DNA of 64,000 bases from UBA7328 sp965247965 (GCA_965247965.1 OZ252053.1:2480001-2544000); one strand, 5' to 3'; shown: positions 35,100 to 44,583, counted from the stretch's first letter. Notes: generated by a model not told the origin, from the sequence alone. Program-made: numbers and translations.

Positions 35100-36560
35100 T
35101 TACCCAAAGTGTTCTAAATGTAAAACATTGCCGTCAACATCCCTATGTTCGAATCGAATCTTCGGCTTACCATTTTCCTGATAAACTTTTCCAAATAAGT
35201 ATCCTCCTTTTACCCTCAAAAACCTATGCTCTGGCTTTACATTTTCTTGTTTCCATCCACCGGCATGAGAATCAGAACCTGCTCCGCAACCAAACTCCCA
35301 AAGGCTGGTACCCTCAAAATGGCTCACATACTGCCAGTGTCTATCGCCATTGCAAACAAAAACGTTGTCAAATCTATTGATGAAGTTCCGAATTTCGGTT
35401 CCTTCATATTCGAATGCTTTGTTGGAATGATTGTCACTCTTCCCCTTTGGACGGTCAGGGCCAAGTATAGGGGTAGAAGAAGTGATTATTTTAAAGGTCG
35501 CGTCGGAGTCGACAACAGTATTGAACAACCATTCCTTTTGCTCTTTTCCCAGAATCGTTTTTTCAGGCCCATCATCATTGAAGTTTGGACTTCTATAATT
35601 CCTCCCTTCCAGTATCCATATCTGAAGATCTTTTCCCCAACGAATGGTCTTGTACGTCTTATCATTTGACGGAAATTGCTCTTTATCAAATATTTCCAAG
35701 CCGCGTGCAAATGAAACGGATCCGTACCTAAGTCCAGCATAGGCATCGCTCTTGAGGGCATCGTGATCATCCTTCATAAAATAGCTTGTGGTACGGCTAT
35801 AAAAATCACGTTGCAACGGCAGCGCAAACAAACGATCCCATTTGAATCGCATCAACGCTTCAGTCATTGCCCACGGATCAGGTCTATCATAGTATTCTAT
35901 ATCTCCAGTGTGTACAATAAAATCCAGCATATCATCTTCCATAGATGAATAGATTTTATGGCCAATTGTAGAATCTCTTCCAAGGTAGTCATGACAACTT
36001 ACTATACTAAATGAAATATCTGTTGAGTTTTCGGGGGCAGGTGGTGTTGTGAAACCTCCTGCAATTTTGTCCCCAATGACCTTACCCAAAACCGGTCTTG
36101 AAACCAAAACGATCACATACCGGGTACCAGGCAAGAGATTCGTTAGTTTCCATTGATTCGTAAAATTTTCATTTGCCTTCACTCTTGTCCAGTCCAAGTC
36201 TATTTTTGATTTTGCATTTCCCTTTACATAATAACTCAATTGCACTTCACCGTCGACCCCAGGGCAAGCGCCTTCCATATCTTCCAGGCTTAGCCCTTCC
36301 TTTAATTGCTTGGTGTGCAAAAATTCCTCGTCCTTGTTCTCCGACAATTCATCCGCCTCTTTTTTGGATAGTTCAATGAATTGTTGGCCTTCCCAGTTCA
36401 TTTCCGGGTTTTTAGTCAGCCGTGTCCAAATGGTTATTGAGCTTTGATCAGCCCATCCGTTGTGCACGCCATTCCCGAAATATGGGCCGTCCAATTTCGC
36501 AGGGTCTCGGCAAAAAAACAGGACACAGCTACATAGGAGAATGTATACTAAGGCTCTCAT
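35100..36560 (-). CDS. PhoD-like metallophosphatase lipoprotein, paralogue B
   Basis: A 486-residue paralogue of the protein at 29934-31397, with long shared stretches such as LEIFDKEQFPSNDKTYKTIR and GTEIRNFINRFDNVFV. A lipoprotein signal (CSCVLFFCRD) is present. The PhoD metal ligands are kept: VSCHDY, HTGDIEYYD, KDDHDALKSD and CNGDRHWQYV. It heads the four-gene block PhoD B - sulfatase - sulfatase - PhoD A on the minus strand. Duplication followed by moderate divergence is likely. Confidence 0.85.
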   Translation of the reverse strand: MRALVYILLCSCVLFFCRDPAKLDGPYFGNGVHNGWADQSSITIWTRLTKNPEMNWEGQQFIELSKKEADELSENKDEEFLHTKQLKEGLSLEDMEGACPGVDGEVQLSYYVKGNAKSKIDLDWTRVKANENFTNQWKLTNLLPGTRYVIVLVSRPVLGKVIGDKIAGGFTTPPAPENSTDISFSIVSCHDYLGRDSTIGHKIYSSMEDDMLDFIVHTGDIEYYDRPDPWAMTEALMRFKWDRLFALPLQRDFYSRTTSYFMKDDHDALKSDAYAGLRYGSVSFARGLEIFDKEQFPSNDKTYKTIRWGKDLQIWILEGRNYRSPNFNDDGPEKTILGKEQKEWLFNTVVDSDATFKIITSSTPILGPDRPKGKSDNHSNKAFEYEGTEIRNFINRFDNVFVCNGDRHWQYVSHFEGTSLWEFGCGAGSDSHAGGWKQENVKPEHRFLRVKGGYLFGKVYQENGKPKIRFEHRDVDGNVLHLEHFG

Positions 36561-36958
36561 TTCTACGCATTATTCAACAAATCATTCCCAGACTACTTTG
36601 AAAACTGAAGTTGCAGCACGTGTAACTTGCACCGAACCATATCAATCCACTAAGTACACGAATTAACACTAATACCGTCTTGATAATCAATTAGATACAA
36701 TTCGTGCAAATTTGTGCAAATTCCCCGACGATTTTGTCAACGATTTTCTACTATCCAATTATTTTAATATTCTCAGTCCGCTGTTTACTGACACTGCTAG
36801 GCTAACAATTTAAACACTAAAATAATATATGGCGGTTAACTATTTGTTAATTGGCCATTTAATAAGCTTCTATTCTAGAATAGGGCAAATGAGCCACGAA
36901 TTCGCTTTGTAATTACACTTCATATTATTATTTTACGCCATATTTAATTTTAGTTATT

Positions 36959-37369
36959 ATGGCAAAAAATACAAATCCGAGACTACCCGATCTTGATTTT
37001 GAAAAACTCAATGTTAAATCTGATGATTCTACTTCTTTGAAATTTTTAATGCTGGTAGAAGGTGCTTACGGACAGGGTGTGAAGAAAAGCATCAAGAAGT
37101 ATGGTTATACAGAACAACGGTATTACCAATTGTTGAACAAGTTCAAGGAAGATGGTATGGACGCTCTGATCAATCAGAAAAGAGGCCCAAAGAAAAATAC
37201 TGTTCGTTCTGATAGGGTCATCCACCAGATAATCAGACATCGTTTTCTCGATCCGCGAGCCAATAGTGATGTGATCGCCCAAAAGCTTAACCAACAGGGG
37301 ATCAAAATCAGTAAACGAAGTGTGGAACGGACTATTCAGGAATATGGTCTTCAAAAAAAAACTCCATAA
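36959..37369 (+). CDS. Helix-turn-helix N-terminal ORF of the transposase
   Basis: A 136-residue DNA-binding protein with a tandem HTH pattern (KKSIKKYGYTEQRYYQLLNK and ISKRSVERTIQEYG). It ends just after a run of nine A at 37353-37361. In another frame the sequence goes on as KLHKLNPDSQKPI, which looks like a natural continuation toward the second ORF. The two ORFs were therefore probably one protein, or are joined by frameshifting. Confidence 0.7.
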   Translation: MAKNTNPRLPDLDFEKLNVKSDDSTSLKFLMLVEGAYGQGVKKSIKKYGYTEQRYYQLLNKFKEDGMDALINQKRGPKKNTVRSDRVIHQIIRHRFLDPRANSDVIAQKLNQQGIKISKRSVERTIQEYGLQKKTP

Positions 37370-37440
37370 GCTAAATCCCGATAGTCAAAAGCCAATTACC
37401 TGTTACTGCCCAGCAGACCAAGAGGGTAAAAAAGAAGATC

Positions 37441-38754
37441 GTGGTTACCGAACAGAACAATGAACGGTTCATACGCGAAATGTTAGCTCGAAAGGTATCA
37501 GGCACTCATTTGGGTCTCTGGTTATTGATACCGGAATATCTACGACTTGGAGCCTGGGACTTGGTCTGCGGACTTTTCAATAAGCCCGAAGATCACAACC
37601 TTTCTGCCCGTATTGGCCTACAATTGGTCAATGAAGCAGCAATTTGTCAAAACAGAGTCAGGAAAAGGAATGCTCTGTGCAATCAAGGTTTTGCCCTGGC
37701 AAATGGATTGTCCTTTTTGGTTACTGACGAAACCATTCATGAGGTACTCGACCGCCATACGATGGCAGAATATGAATCCCTTCAAGTGACATTAAGGCAA
37801 CTCAGAAATCTGCAAGGACATTATGATCCACAAAATATCCTTGCTATTGATCCACACCGCATTCGGTCGTCCACTCAGCGCGTTATGCCAAAGAAGAAAA
37901 AAAGACCTTCAGAGCCTGCTCACAAAATGCTACAGACTTTCTTCTGTAACGATGCTTTAACGGGACAGCCATTGGCTTTTACCGTTGGATCAAGCGGCAA
38001 AACATGCTCAAAGGCCACCTTACAGTTGTTAGACCTATTGAAACAATCAGGGGTTGAAAAAGCATTAATAATGGCCGATAAAGAACATTTTACGGTCGAT
38101 ATATTAAACCACATTGTTGATAATACCGAAATGGATCTTCTCTTGGCAGTCCCTAATACCAAAAGTGTTGTTCAATGTTTTAATTCATTGGACTATAAGC
38201 ACCTCTGGGCAGGATATGCCATTGGGCAAACTGATTATAAATTGAAAGCATGTCCACATCCTTTTAAACTTATTGTACAACGAACAGGAGAAATACCTCA
38301 ATATTATTCCTACAAAGCTTTCTTATCCACTGTGGATAATAACGTAGTCCAATTACTCACTCAAAACTATCCAAAACGTTGGACTATCGAAGAGTTTTTC
38401 AATTTTGAAGGAGATATGGGTTGGAATCGTGCTTCTACCTTTAACCTCAATATCCGGTACGGGAAACAAAGTCTTGCTCTTATTGCACAAGCAGCTACAC
38501 ATCAATTGAAAAACAAACTACCAAAACCCTATAACCAATGGACTGCTACACACACCGCTACACAAATCCTTACCAATATGGAAGGTGATCTCAGAGTCAA
38601 GGACGACACCATCATTGTCACCTACTATCGGGACTATCTCAACCTTGGTATAGAAAAACATTACCAAAACTTGCCTCGAATCCTGGAACAGGAGGGAATT
38701 AATCCCAAAATACCTTGGCTATTTGATTTTAAACTCGACTTTCGATTCAAATGA
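37441..38754 (+). CDS. DDE transposase, IS4 superfamily
   Basis: A 437-residue catalytic part. Asp candidates are in LAIDPHRIRS and IMADKEHF, and the Glu lies in YPKRWTIEEFFNFEGDMGW, an IS4-type Y-x2-R-x3-E motif. The GTG at 37441 is only the longest start: upstream frames contain stops, and an upstream HTH ORF probably once formed the N-terminus. The C-terminus lies 32 bases inside the right terminal repeat. Confidence 0.75.
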   Translation: MVTEQNNERFIREMLARKVSGTHLGLWLLIPEYLRLGAWDLVCGLFNKPEDHNLSARIGLQLVNEAAICQNRVRKRNALCNQGFALANGLSFLVTDETIHEVLDRHTMAEYESLQVTLRQLRNLQGHYDPQNILAIDPHRIRSSTQRVMPKKKKRPSEPAHKMLQTFFCNDALTGQPLAFTVGSSGKTCSKATLQLLDLLKQSGVEKALIMADKEHFTVDILNHIVDNTEMDLLLAVPNTKSVVQCFNSLDYKHLWAGYAIGQTDYKLKACPHPFKLIVQRTGEIPQYYSYKAFLSTVDNNVVQLLTQNYPKRWTIEEFFNFEGDMGWNRASTFNLNIRYGKQSLALIAQAATHQLKNKLPKPYNQWTATHTATQILTNMEGDLRVKDDTIIVTYYRDYLNLGIEKHYQNLPRILEQEGINPKIPWLFDFKLDFRFK

Positions 38755-38786
38755 CTAAAATAAATTTACCTTCAAAAATCGTTGAC

Positions 38787-38898
38787 GATGAATGTCGGGA
38801 CATAATGCATTATGCTAAGGCATAACTCCGGTTTTTCCGCCTTGATCAGAAGAAAAATAACGTCGTTTATATATGTCATTACTTAGTTCCTGACGCAC
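38787..38898. repeat. CTAG-type hairpin element, copy D (truncated by an IS)
   Basis: Read on the minus strand from 38898, it begins TGCGTCAGGAACTAAGTAAT and continues nearly identical to the element at 51245 for about 90 bases. It then has the loop segment GCATTATGTCCCGACATTC shared with the element at 52680. It stops at the right end of the IS at 38786. The outer boundary reads CTTG rather than CTAG. I do not find the matching second half on the far side of the IS. Confidence 0.7.
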
Positions 38899-39874
38899 AA
38901 GATTCGTAACATTCACAACTTCAAAATCTTTTCGACCCCGACCAGTTCGTTACCACTGACAACCTCAACAAAATACATCCCGTTTGGGAAGGCACTGATG
39001 TCGATCGTTATATCTTCTGCACTCGATGTAACGGTATGGTAATATTTGCCAACGGTATCAATTATTCGAATAGTAGTACTGCCAACCAGTTTATGAATTT
39101 TAAATGTGGATAAAGTTGGGTTCGGAAAAATGTCAAGGGAGTTATCGTCGATTACTTCAATAATCGCAGTTGTTTGGCCAGCAACAAACAAGCTAAGAAA
39201 CTTCCATATCTCTTCGCCTGCCAGAATGTCCATATTGCCCCATGCTCCGGGCCAGGTATGACGGCCGCCTTGTACCGTATACAACCAAACCTCATTTCTT
39301 GAATTGTCGGAAAAGTTTTTTTCGAAAATCACCGTTGATCCATCGTTGGAGTCGATATCCGAAAAGGAGCCATTCTCCTGTTTGTCTAATCCATTGAGTT
39401 CTACCCAAAAATCGATAATCTCACTCATCGCAGGAGCTCCGCCCCATCCTCCTAATGGAGACATCGATCCGTCCATTGGAACGACTTGATCGAGCGTACC
39501 CGATATCTGAAGGACGGGAACGGGATTATCCGGATCACAATTTTCCCAGGTGCTCCCACTCATCGTGCCGGTCACCGAAGCCATAGCTTTGAAAATATCG
39601 GGCCGTTCGCAAGCCAGAGCGTAGCTCATGAAGCCGCCGTTCGACATGCCGCAAACAAAGGTATAGAGTCAGGGCTAAATAAATACTCGGATTGGAGAAA
39701 CATGGCTAAGTCAGATAAAAATCCCTTATCGTCTGTGTTGCTGATGTTAAGATCGGCATTCCAATGTGTGGTGCCGCCAAAGTCCTCCGTGCCTTGCGGA
39801 TAGCATACAGCGAAACCATTGGCGTCGGCTATTCTGTTCATGCCTGAGTAGGTCATTATGGTTTGAGCGCTAGA

Positions 39875-39884
39875 GGTGTAACCG
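39875..39884. repeat. Target-site duplication, left copy (GGTGTAACCG)
   Basis: Ten bases directly before the CAGGGTCATTCA terminus, repeated exactly at 41104-41113 after the other terminus. Confidence 0.9.
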
Positions 39885-41103
39885 CAGGGTCATTCACTTC
39901 TAAAAATTTAATATATTAAGATTTTTTATATTTATTGCATTAATACACATTGACAATCTATTGGCGTATTTTTCTTGTGCAACAGTCATGCTTTGCTCAT
40001 TGTTTAGTTTGAATATGTTGAATACAAATGTTCTGACCATAGACATGTTTCTGGCTAGGCTAAAACCATTAACCAGTGAATTATCCTCATTCCATATTTT
40101 GTCCTTTACCCAATGTAGTTTGTTTTCTATGAACCAATGAGCTCTGATACCTCTGGCATAGAAGGATGCCTTTGATTCGGTTCTGCTTGAGATGTACATG
40201 CTGCTTTCGCTGCTGGTTCGACCTTTTCTCTTTGCTGATCTTTTCACAATTATTATGGTTGTCAAACCTGTCCATAAGGTAAATGGCTCTGCAGACATTC
40301 CTTGGTAGGTATAATATTGGCGTATTTCATTTCTGCCTCTTACCTTTTCTCTGGTTTCGTACCTATCAACCGGCTCATTTTGTTGGGTAAACGATGAGAT
40401 CGCCTCCTTAAGCTTCATTTGATTGCCTTTGACTTGTATTACATAGTCATTTCCATTACCCACGATGGTTTGCGCAGTTTTTTTTGGCAATGAAGTGGGT
40501 CAAGGGTAAAGATAACACCCTTAACTTCCAACTGTTCGATAATGTCGAGTGCACAAGCAATTTCATTGTCCTTCTTTAATTCGTAGGGCTTGGTAGTTAT
40601 AACCACGCCCATTTCAGAGTTGAAAAGGCTAACAATAGCTTGAAAGTTCTGATTTTTTCCGTTAGGCTCTCTTACAGTAGAGGCCAGTGCTTTTCCATCA
40701 ATAGACATCCAATTGGCTTGGTTGTTACCCATATACTGACTCATCCAACTTACAAGGGCTTTATTAAGTTCTGTGTAATCAAAATCACGAAGAATATTAA
40801 AGATTACTGTTTTTTTGGGTACACCATGGAGCAAACCATAACGGTCAATGAAGAATTCTTGATTGTATTCAATAAATCTGGCAATAGCGTTTATACTAAA
40901 TCGGCCACTCATGCCAGCTAAGAATACCATTTCAAAAAAAGAAGACAAGCAAAACCGTTGGCCTTGTGCACGTCGAGGGTCATGGATGAGTTCTAAAAAG
41001 GAGTTAAGCGTTTCCATATGTAAGAATTTCACTCAAACATATTGGATATTTAACACATATATAAATAATTTCTATGATTTGTTTTTAGTACTGAATGGCC
41101 CTG
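39885..41103 (-). mobile_element. ISAs1-family insertion sequence, 1219 bp
   Basis: The left end starts CAGGGTCATTCACTTCTAAA and the right end, read inward, CAGGGCCATTCAGTACTAAA. It is flanked by the 10-bp direct repeat GGTGTAACCG, in the 8-10 bp range known for ISAs1. The transposase frame is split at an A8 run. The element sits inside the esterase gene at a GYT codon group. Confidence 0.9.
39900..41032 (-). pseudogene. ISAs1-family transposase in two frames
   Basis: The N-terminal part (METLNSFLELIHDPRRAQGQ, SIDGKALASTVREP) ends in DPLHCQKK followed by an off-frame tail. The C-terminal part resumes one frame over as TAQTIVGNGNDYVIQVKGNQ and RAHWFIENKLHWVKD. The junction is a run of eight A near 40478-40486; nine A would give HCQKKTAQTIV. 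Either an A was lost or a -1 slip on the run still makes full-length protein. Family landmarks DGK, HW and ENKLHW identify ISAs1. Confidence 0.85.
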
Positions 41104-41113
41104 GGTGTAACCG
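41104..41113. repeat. Target-site duplication, right copy (GGTGTAACCG)
   Basis: Exact copy of 39875-39884 beyond the right terminus of the ISAs1 element. Confidence 0.9.
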
Positions 41114-41454
41114 TGCAAGACGAAGATGAGCGGAGCATTTTCATTTAGATCATTCGGCAAGTGGAGGATGTATTCTCTTATGATGCCGTTGTGGTCAAAT
41201 GTAAATGTCTGTTGTCCGCAGCAGAGGAGTGGGAAAATGAATGATATGCGTAATAGAAATCTCAAAATGATAGATGCGAGATTCATTATTATACAATTCT
41301 ATTTGAGCATGAATCTTGCATTATCCGACCAGGTTATTTTTCTAGCCACTAACAGATAAATGTTTGATCTCACTAATTAGTTCTTCTTTAACCGTCATTT
41401 TGATTTTTATTTGAATTTACATCTATAAATTTGGTGTAGTTCACCGTATGCAGT

Positions 41455-42258
41455 CTACCGTCCACTGTTGGTCGTCTTCATTACCAAAGCCTTTGGCACC
41501 TCTTTGTGTCCAGCTTTCCTTTGATTTGCTCCTTCTTTCCTTGTATCACCAATATCATTGATCATCTCATCCGCAATTTTGACCAGCCTTTGCACGACGT
41601 CAGGATATTGATCCGCAACATTGTTTTCTTCACTAATATCTTCTTCCAGGTCGAATAGTTTCATCTCGCTCTTTTCGCGATCCAGATTCCAGGATATCTT
41701 CCGCCAATCATCTCTTCCCAAATATAACTTCCACCTACCTGAACGTGCCGCCTGCAGCTGTTCGACGCGATAGTAGAAAAACGTCTCGCGCAACGCTGAG
41801 CCAGAATCCTCTTTGGTCAAATGTGACCACATATCTAAGCCGTCGATAATTCGATCTTGTGGAACAGTTGTACCTGTGATGCGAGCGAAAGTGGGCAAGA
41901 GATCCAATGTGGACATGAGTGCATTGCTCACTACACCAGCAGGAATTTTACTGGGCATTCGGATAATGCAAGGCACACGAAAACCGCCTTCACCAATGCC
42001 TCCTTTCCAATCTGATAGAGGAGAATTGCTTCCTCCAAACCTGTCCGATGCTCCATTGTCAGAAGTGAAAAGGACAAGGGTGCTGTTGTCAATTCCGAGA
42101 TCCTCTAGGGTTTCTAAAATTTGTCCTGTCGACCAATCCAATTCTTCAACAGCGTCACCATAAATGCCGTTCTTTGACTTGCCAAGAAAATCCTCGCTTG
42201 CAAATACGGGATTGTGAGGAAACACAGGGGTACGAGGCGTTAGTGCCCTTTCAATCAA
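41455..42258 (-). pseudogene. Sulfatase, 5'-truncated
   Basis: The 267 residues correspond to the C-terminal half of an arylsulfatase A-type protein: NPVFASEDFLGKSKNGIYGD, VLFTSDNGASDRFGG and LSTLDLLPTFARITG. The signal peptide, the first metal ligands and the formylglycine motif C-x-P-x-R are all missing, so it cannot be active. The TTG at 42258 overlaps the end of the upstream DUF1080 gene, where frame-open sequence KNQGVELIERA precedes it. A deletion that removed the first half of the gene is likely. Confidence 0.8.
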
Positions 42259-42947
42259 TTCAACACCCTGATTCTTATATCTTTATAGTGCACCTCGCTT
42301 TTCGGGTCATGGGCTTGCAGGGCCAGGGTGCCGCTACCTATCCTGCGTCCCTCGCTTGACCATTGCTTTGGTTGTGTCCAGTCTACTGTTGTTCTTCCAT
42401 TCACCTTGATCGTGATCTTACTATCGATTACTGCAATATGGTAGTCAAACCACTCCCCATCCGTGGAAGGCGCATGAGACCCGTAGACGAATATCTCGCC
42501 TTTCTCATTCACCCGCACCCCGAAAGGCTGTGTGTCCATGCCCGGCACCCAAATATTTACAACGCCATATAGACTCCCCGTCTTCGTCGGATCATGTTGG
42601 GTAGAATTGACCTGGGCTTCAAAACCGATATTCGGCCATCCGGTTTCCTGGTATTTAGTATGAAAATACACTCCTGAATTCGAACCTTTTGTTGTGCGAA
42701 CTCTGAGTTTCAGCTCGAAATTTTTGAAATCTGCATTTCCCACTTCACCGCTGTAAAACAAATGCGAGCGGCCGCCCTTGCAGATCAGCATTCCATCTTT
42801 TATCAAGAAAGATCCAGGATTTTCTTTGGCGGCAGTCCAACCATTCATGGTTTTTCCATCGAAAAGGGAAATGAAAGAGTTGTCTTGGGCGTAGGCGAAG
42901 TTGAGTGCCAGGCATATAATCGAGAAGCCTAGTGAGTAATATTTCAT
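42255..42947 (-). CDS. DUF1080 (3-keto-disaccharide hydrolase-like) exported protein
   Basis: A 230-residue DUF1080 protein, with a signal peptide ending LNFAYAQ (ATG 42947 chosen over a longer upstream frame). The concanavalin-like domain opens FISLFDGKTMNGWTAA and closes HYKDIRIRVLN. KGSNSGVYFHTKYQETGWPN is a family core. DUF1080 includes enzymes proposed to cleave 3-keto-glycosides. It lies in a cluster of glycan-active genes and partly overlaps a truncated sulfatase. Confidence 0.88.
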   Translation of the reverse strand: MKYYSLGFSIICLALNFAYAQDNSFISLFDGKTMNGWTAAKENPGSFLIKDGMLICKGGRSHLFYSGEVGNADFKNFELKLRVRTTKGSNSGVYFHTKYQETGWPNIGFEAQVNSTQHDPTKTGSLYGVVNIWVPGMDTQPFGVRVNEKGEIFVYGSHAPSTDGEWFDYHIAVIDSKITIKVNGRTTVDWTQPKQWSSEGRRIGSGTLALQAHDPKSEVHYKDIRIRVLN

Positions 42948-43161
42948 TTTTTGCAATTTTTTACTACAATCGGAAACATAGGTCTTTGGAATAAGACTGT
43001 ACAATATTCGACGCGTAAAGATATGACAAATTTTGAAGTTTTGGTGCCTTTTCTGATAAGAAGGATTGCGCCCTTGCGACTCAATCAGGCCGGCACTTTC
43101 GATTCGCGAAATGTTGAAATATGCCGATTGATCTGACCATGTTGCATCTTGTGATGTTACT

Positions 43162-44583
43162 CTATGGCCTCAAATGCTCATCTGCAAAATCCAAATACTG
43201 CTCCCAATCATACGTGGTCACATCGTGCTTTCCTGAACGAATATGGTAGCCCAATCGCCCTGTTTTCATAGGTTTATTCACTTCAGGCATTGCGTCATCA
43301 TCCAATATCGGCAAACCAAATAATTCGTATACCGGGCCTGCATGAAAAAGGGAAAGAAATTCTCCTCTCGGGTCGGCCCATTGATCTTGTACAGCACTTG
43401 CAACGTAAACAGGCCTTGGCGCCATGAGTGCCAATAACATATGTTGGTCAATCGGCAATTTCGCTTCCTGGTCATTAAAACGGTGAAAGTTTTTGGAGAA
43501 CCAATGAGGGAAGTTAGTATTAATCCTTTCAACCGTTTCTCCAAATTTTCTTCTTGACAAAGCAGCACCGCCGCAACCCGAATTATTGGATATAACCATA
43601 GCAAATCTTTGATCCACAGCCCCTACCCAAAGTGCAGCTTTACCAAGTCTGGAATGGCCGATAACCGTTATTCGATTTTGATCAATATCATTGTCCGCTT
43701 CAAAATAATCCATAGCCTTTGATAATCCGTATGCCCAGGCTGAGATCGTGCTTCTTTCGTTAGGATCATTTTTATCGGAGTAATCAATCAAGGCATGGAT
43801 GCCATTTTTAAAACCATCATCAAAATCAGGGTCGAGGTCTCCGCAATGAAGTGTAGCCAGTCCATATCCTCTTTCGATTATTCGTTCTACGGGCCATCTA
43901 TGCGCTCGTGCGCCACGCGATTGCTCATTCGCTTTATGATCAGTAATGCCTAGTTCGCCGTTATTTATCACATAATTTTTGGTGGTCGGTATGCTTTTGT
44001 CGGGATGGATGGACTGATTGCCCAAGAAATTCATACCTACGAACAATGGAACAGGCTTCACTACATTGTTTGGGACATAAATGAGTATTTCGATGGGTAA
44101 GGGATGGTTTTCATTCTCAATGGTAATGGTCACTTGTCTTTGAGTTGCTTTGCCATCCAGCGCTTTAGCATTTGTTTGTTTTGATTCGAATTCAATAGTG
44201 AGATCATGATTGACTACAGCGCCGTACATGTACTTTTCAAATAGGCCGAAGATTTCAGGTCTTCTTATATTCTTCCAATCCTCTATTGTGGTTATGGACC
44301 GCCCATCATTGGAAATCAGGATTTTCGGAAGTTCATATGCTATGATATTTTCTTCTTTGTAATTAACCTGAGCCAATATGCAAATGGGCAGTAGTGCGAT
44401 ACTAATGATTAGACAAATTAGATTGGTTTTCGACTTTAGCACTAGTAAAATTTCACAGGAAAAATTATTGGTGCTTACCAATGGTAAGACGTAGCGGTCG
44501 ATATGATTATCAAGGGTCTCACCTTGTGCGGATAAGGTGAAACAAGCAGTGAGAATCAGAAAATAATAGGGGGTTTTATACAT
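43162..44583 (-). CDS. CE15 glucuronoyl esterase-like protein
   Basis: The core matches bacterial CE15 esterases, which cleave ester links between glucuronate and lignin or other alcohols. The nucleophile motif is GHSRLGKAALW, followed by NNSGCGGAALSRR and the catalytic His in SGKHDVTTYDW. The frame from ATG 44583 carries a first signal-like peptide (YFLILTACFTLSAQ) and about 45 residues later a second one (LICLIISIALLPICILAQ). CE15 proteins normally start with one. GTG at 44442, just before the second signal, may be the true start, and the first 47 codons a remnant of another gene. Confidence 0.85.
   Translation of the reverse strand: MYKTPYYFLILTACFTLSAQGETLDNHIDRYVLPLVSTNNFSCEILLVLKSKTNLICLIISIALLPICILAQVNYKEENIIAYELPKILISNDGRSITTIEDWKNIRRPEIFGLFEKYMYGAVVNHDLTIEFESKQTNAKALDGKATQRQVTITIENENHPLPIEILIYVPNNVVKPVPLFVGMNFLGNQSIHPDKSIPTTKNYVINNGELGITDHKANEQSRGARAHRWPVERIIERGYGLATLHCGDLDPDFDDGFKNGIHALIDYSDKNDPNERSTISAWAYGLSKAMDYFEADNDIDQNRITVIGHSRLGKAALWVGAVDQRFAMVISNNSGCGGAALSRRKFGETVERINTNFPHWFSKNFHRFNDQEAKLPIDQHMLLALMAPRPVYVASAVQDQWADPRGEFLSLFHAGPVYELFGLPILDDDAMPEVNKPMKTGRLGYHIRSGKHDVTTYDWEQYLDFADEHLRP

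Larger units (their letters stand above)
36736..38786 (+). mobile_element. Two-ORF insertion sequence (IS4-superfamily), 2051 bp
   Basis: GTCAACGATTTT at 36736-36747 is matched exactly as an inverted copy at 38775-38786, and both ends continue with similar AT-rich sequence. Between them lie a helix-turn-helix frame and a DDE transposase frame. No target duplication is certain, although GACGAT occurs at both borders. The right end abuts a truncated CTAG-type repeat element, interrupting it in its loop. The reading frames between the two ORFs are disturbed, so the element is probably inactive. Confidence 0.7.
38913..41286 (-). pseudogene. Secreted PHB-depolymerase-like esterase with T9SS tail, interrupted by ISAs1
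   Basis: Three pieces make one alpha/beta hydrolase. The N-terminus (ATG 41286, signal peptide, APLIFVLHGYT) is split from the middle (SSAQTIMTYSGMNRIADANG, FAVCYPQGTED) by the ISAs1 element at 39885-41103; removal of the element and one 10-bp duplication restores LHGYTSSAQTIMTY in frame. A further one-base loss near 39655-39665 separates this from FVCGMSNGGFMSYALA, with the nucleophile Ser in GMSNGG. The His is in GGRHTWPG. The C-terminus (DIFPNPTLSTFKIH) is a T9SS sorting domain. It would have acted on esters at the cell surface. Confidence 0.85.

Noticed and set aside
35226..35669. Open frame of 147 codons on the plus strand inside the second PhoD-like gene
   Set aside because: It is antisense to a conserved enzyme and has a parallel shadow in the paralogous gene, as expected when both sense genes are related.
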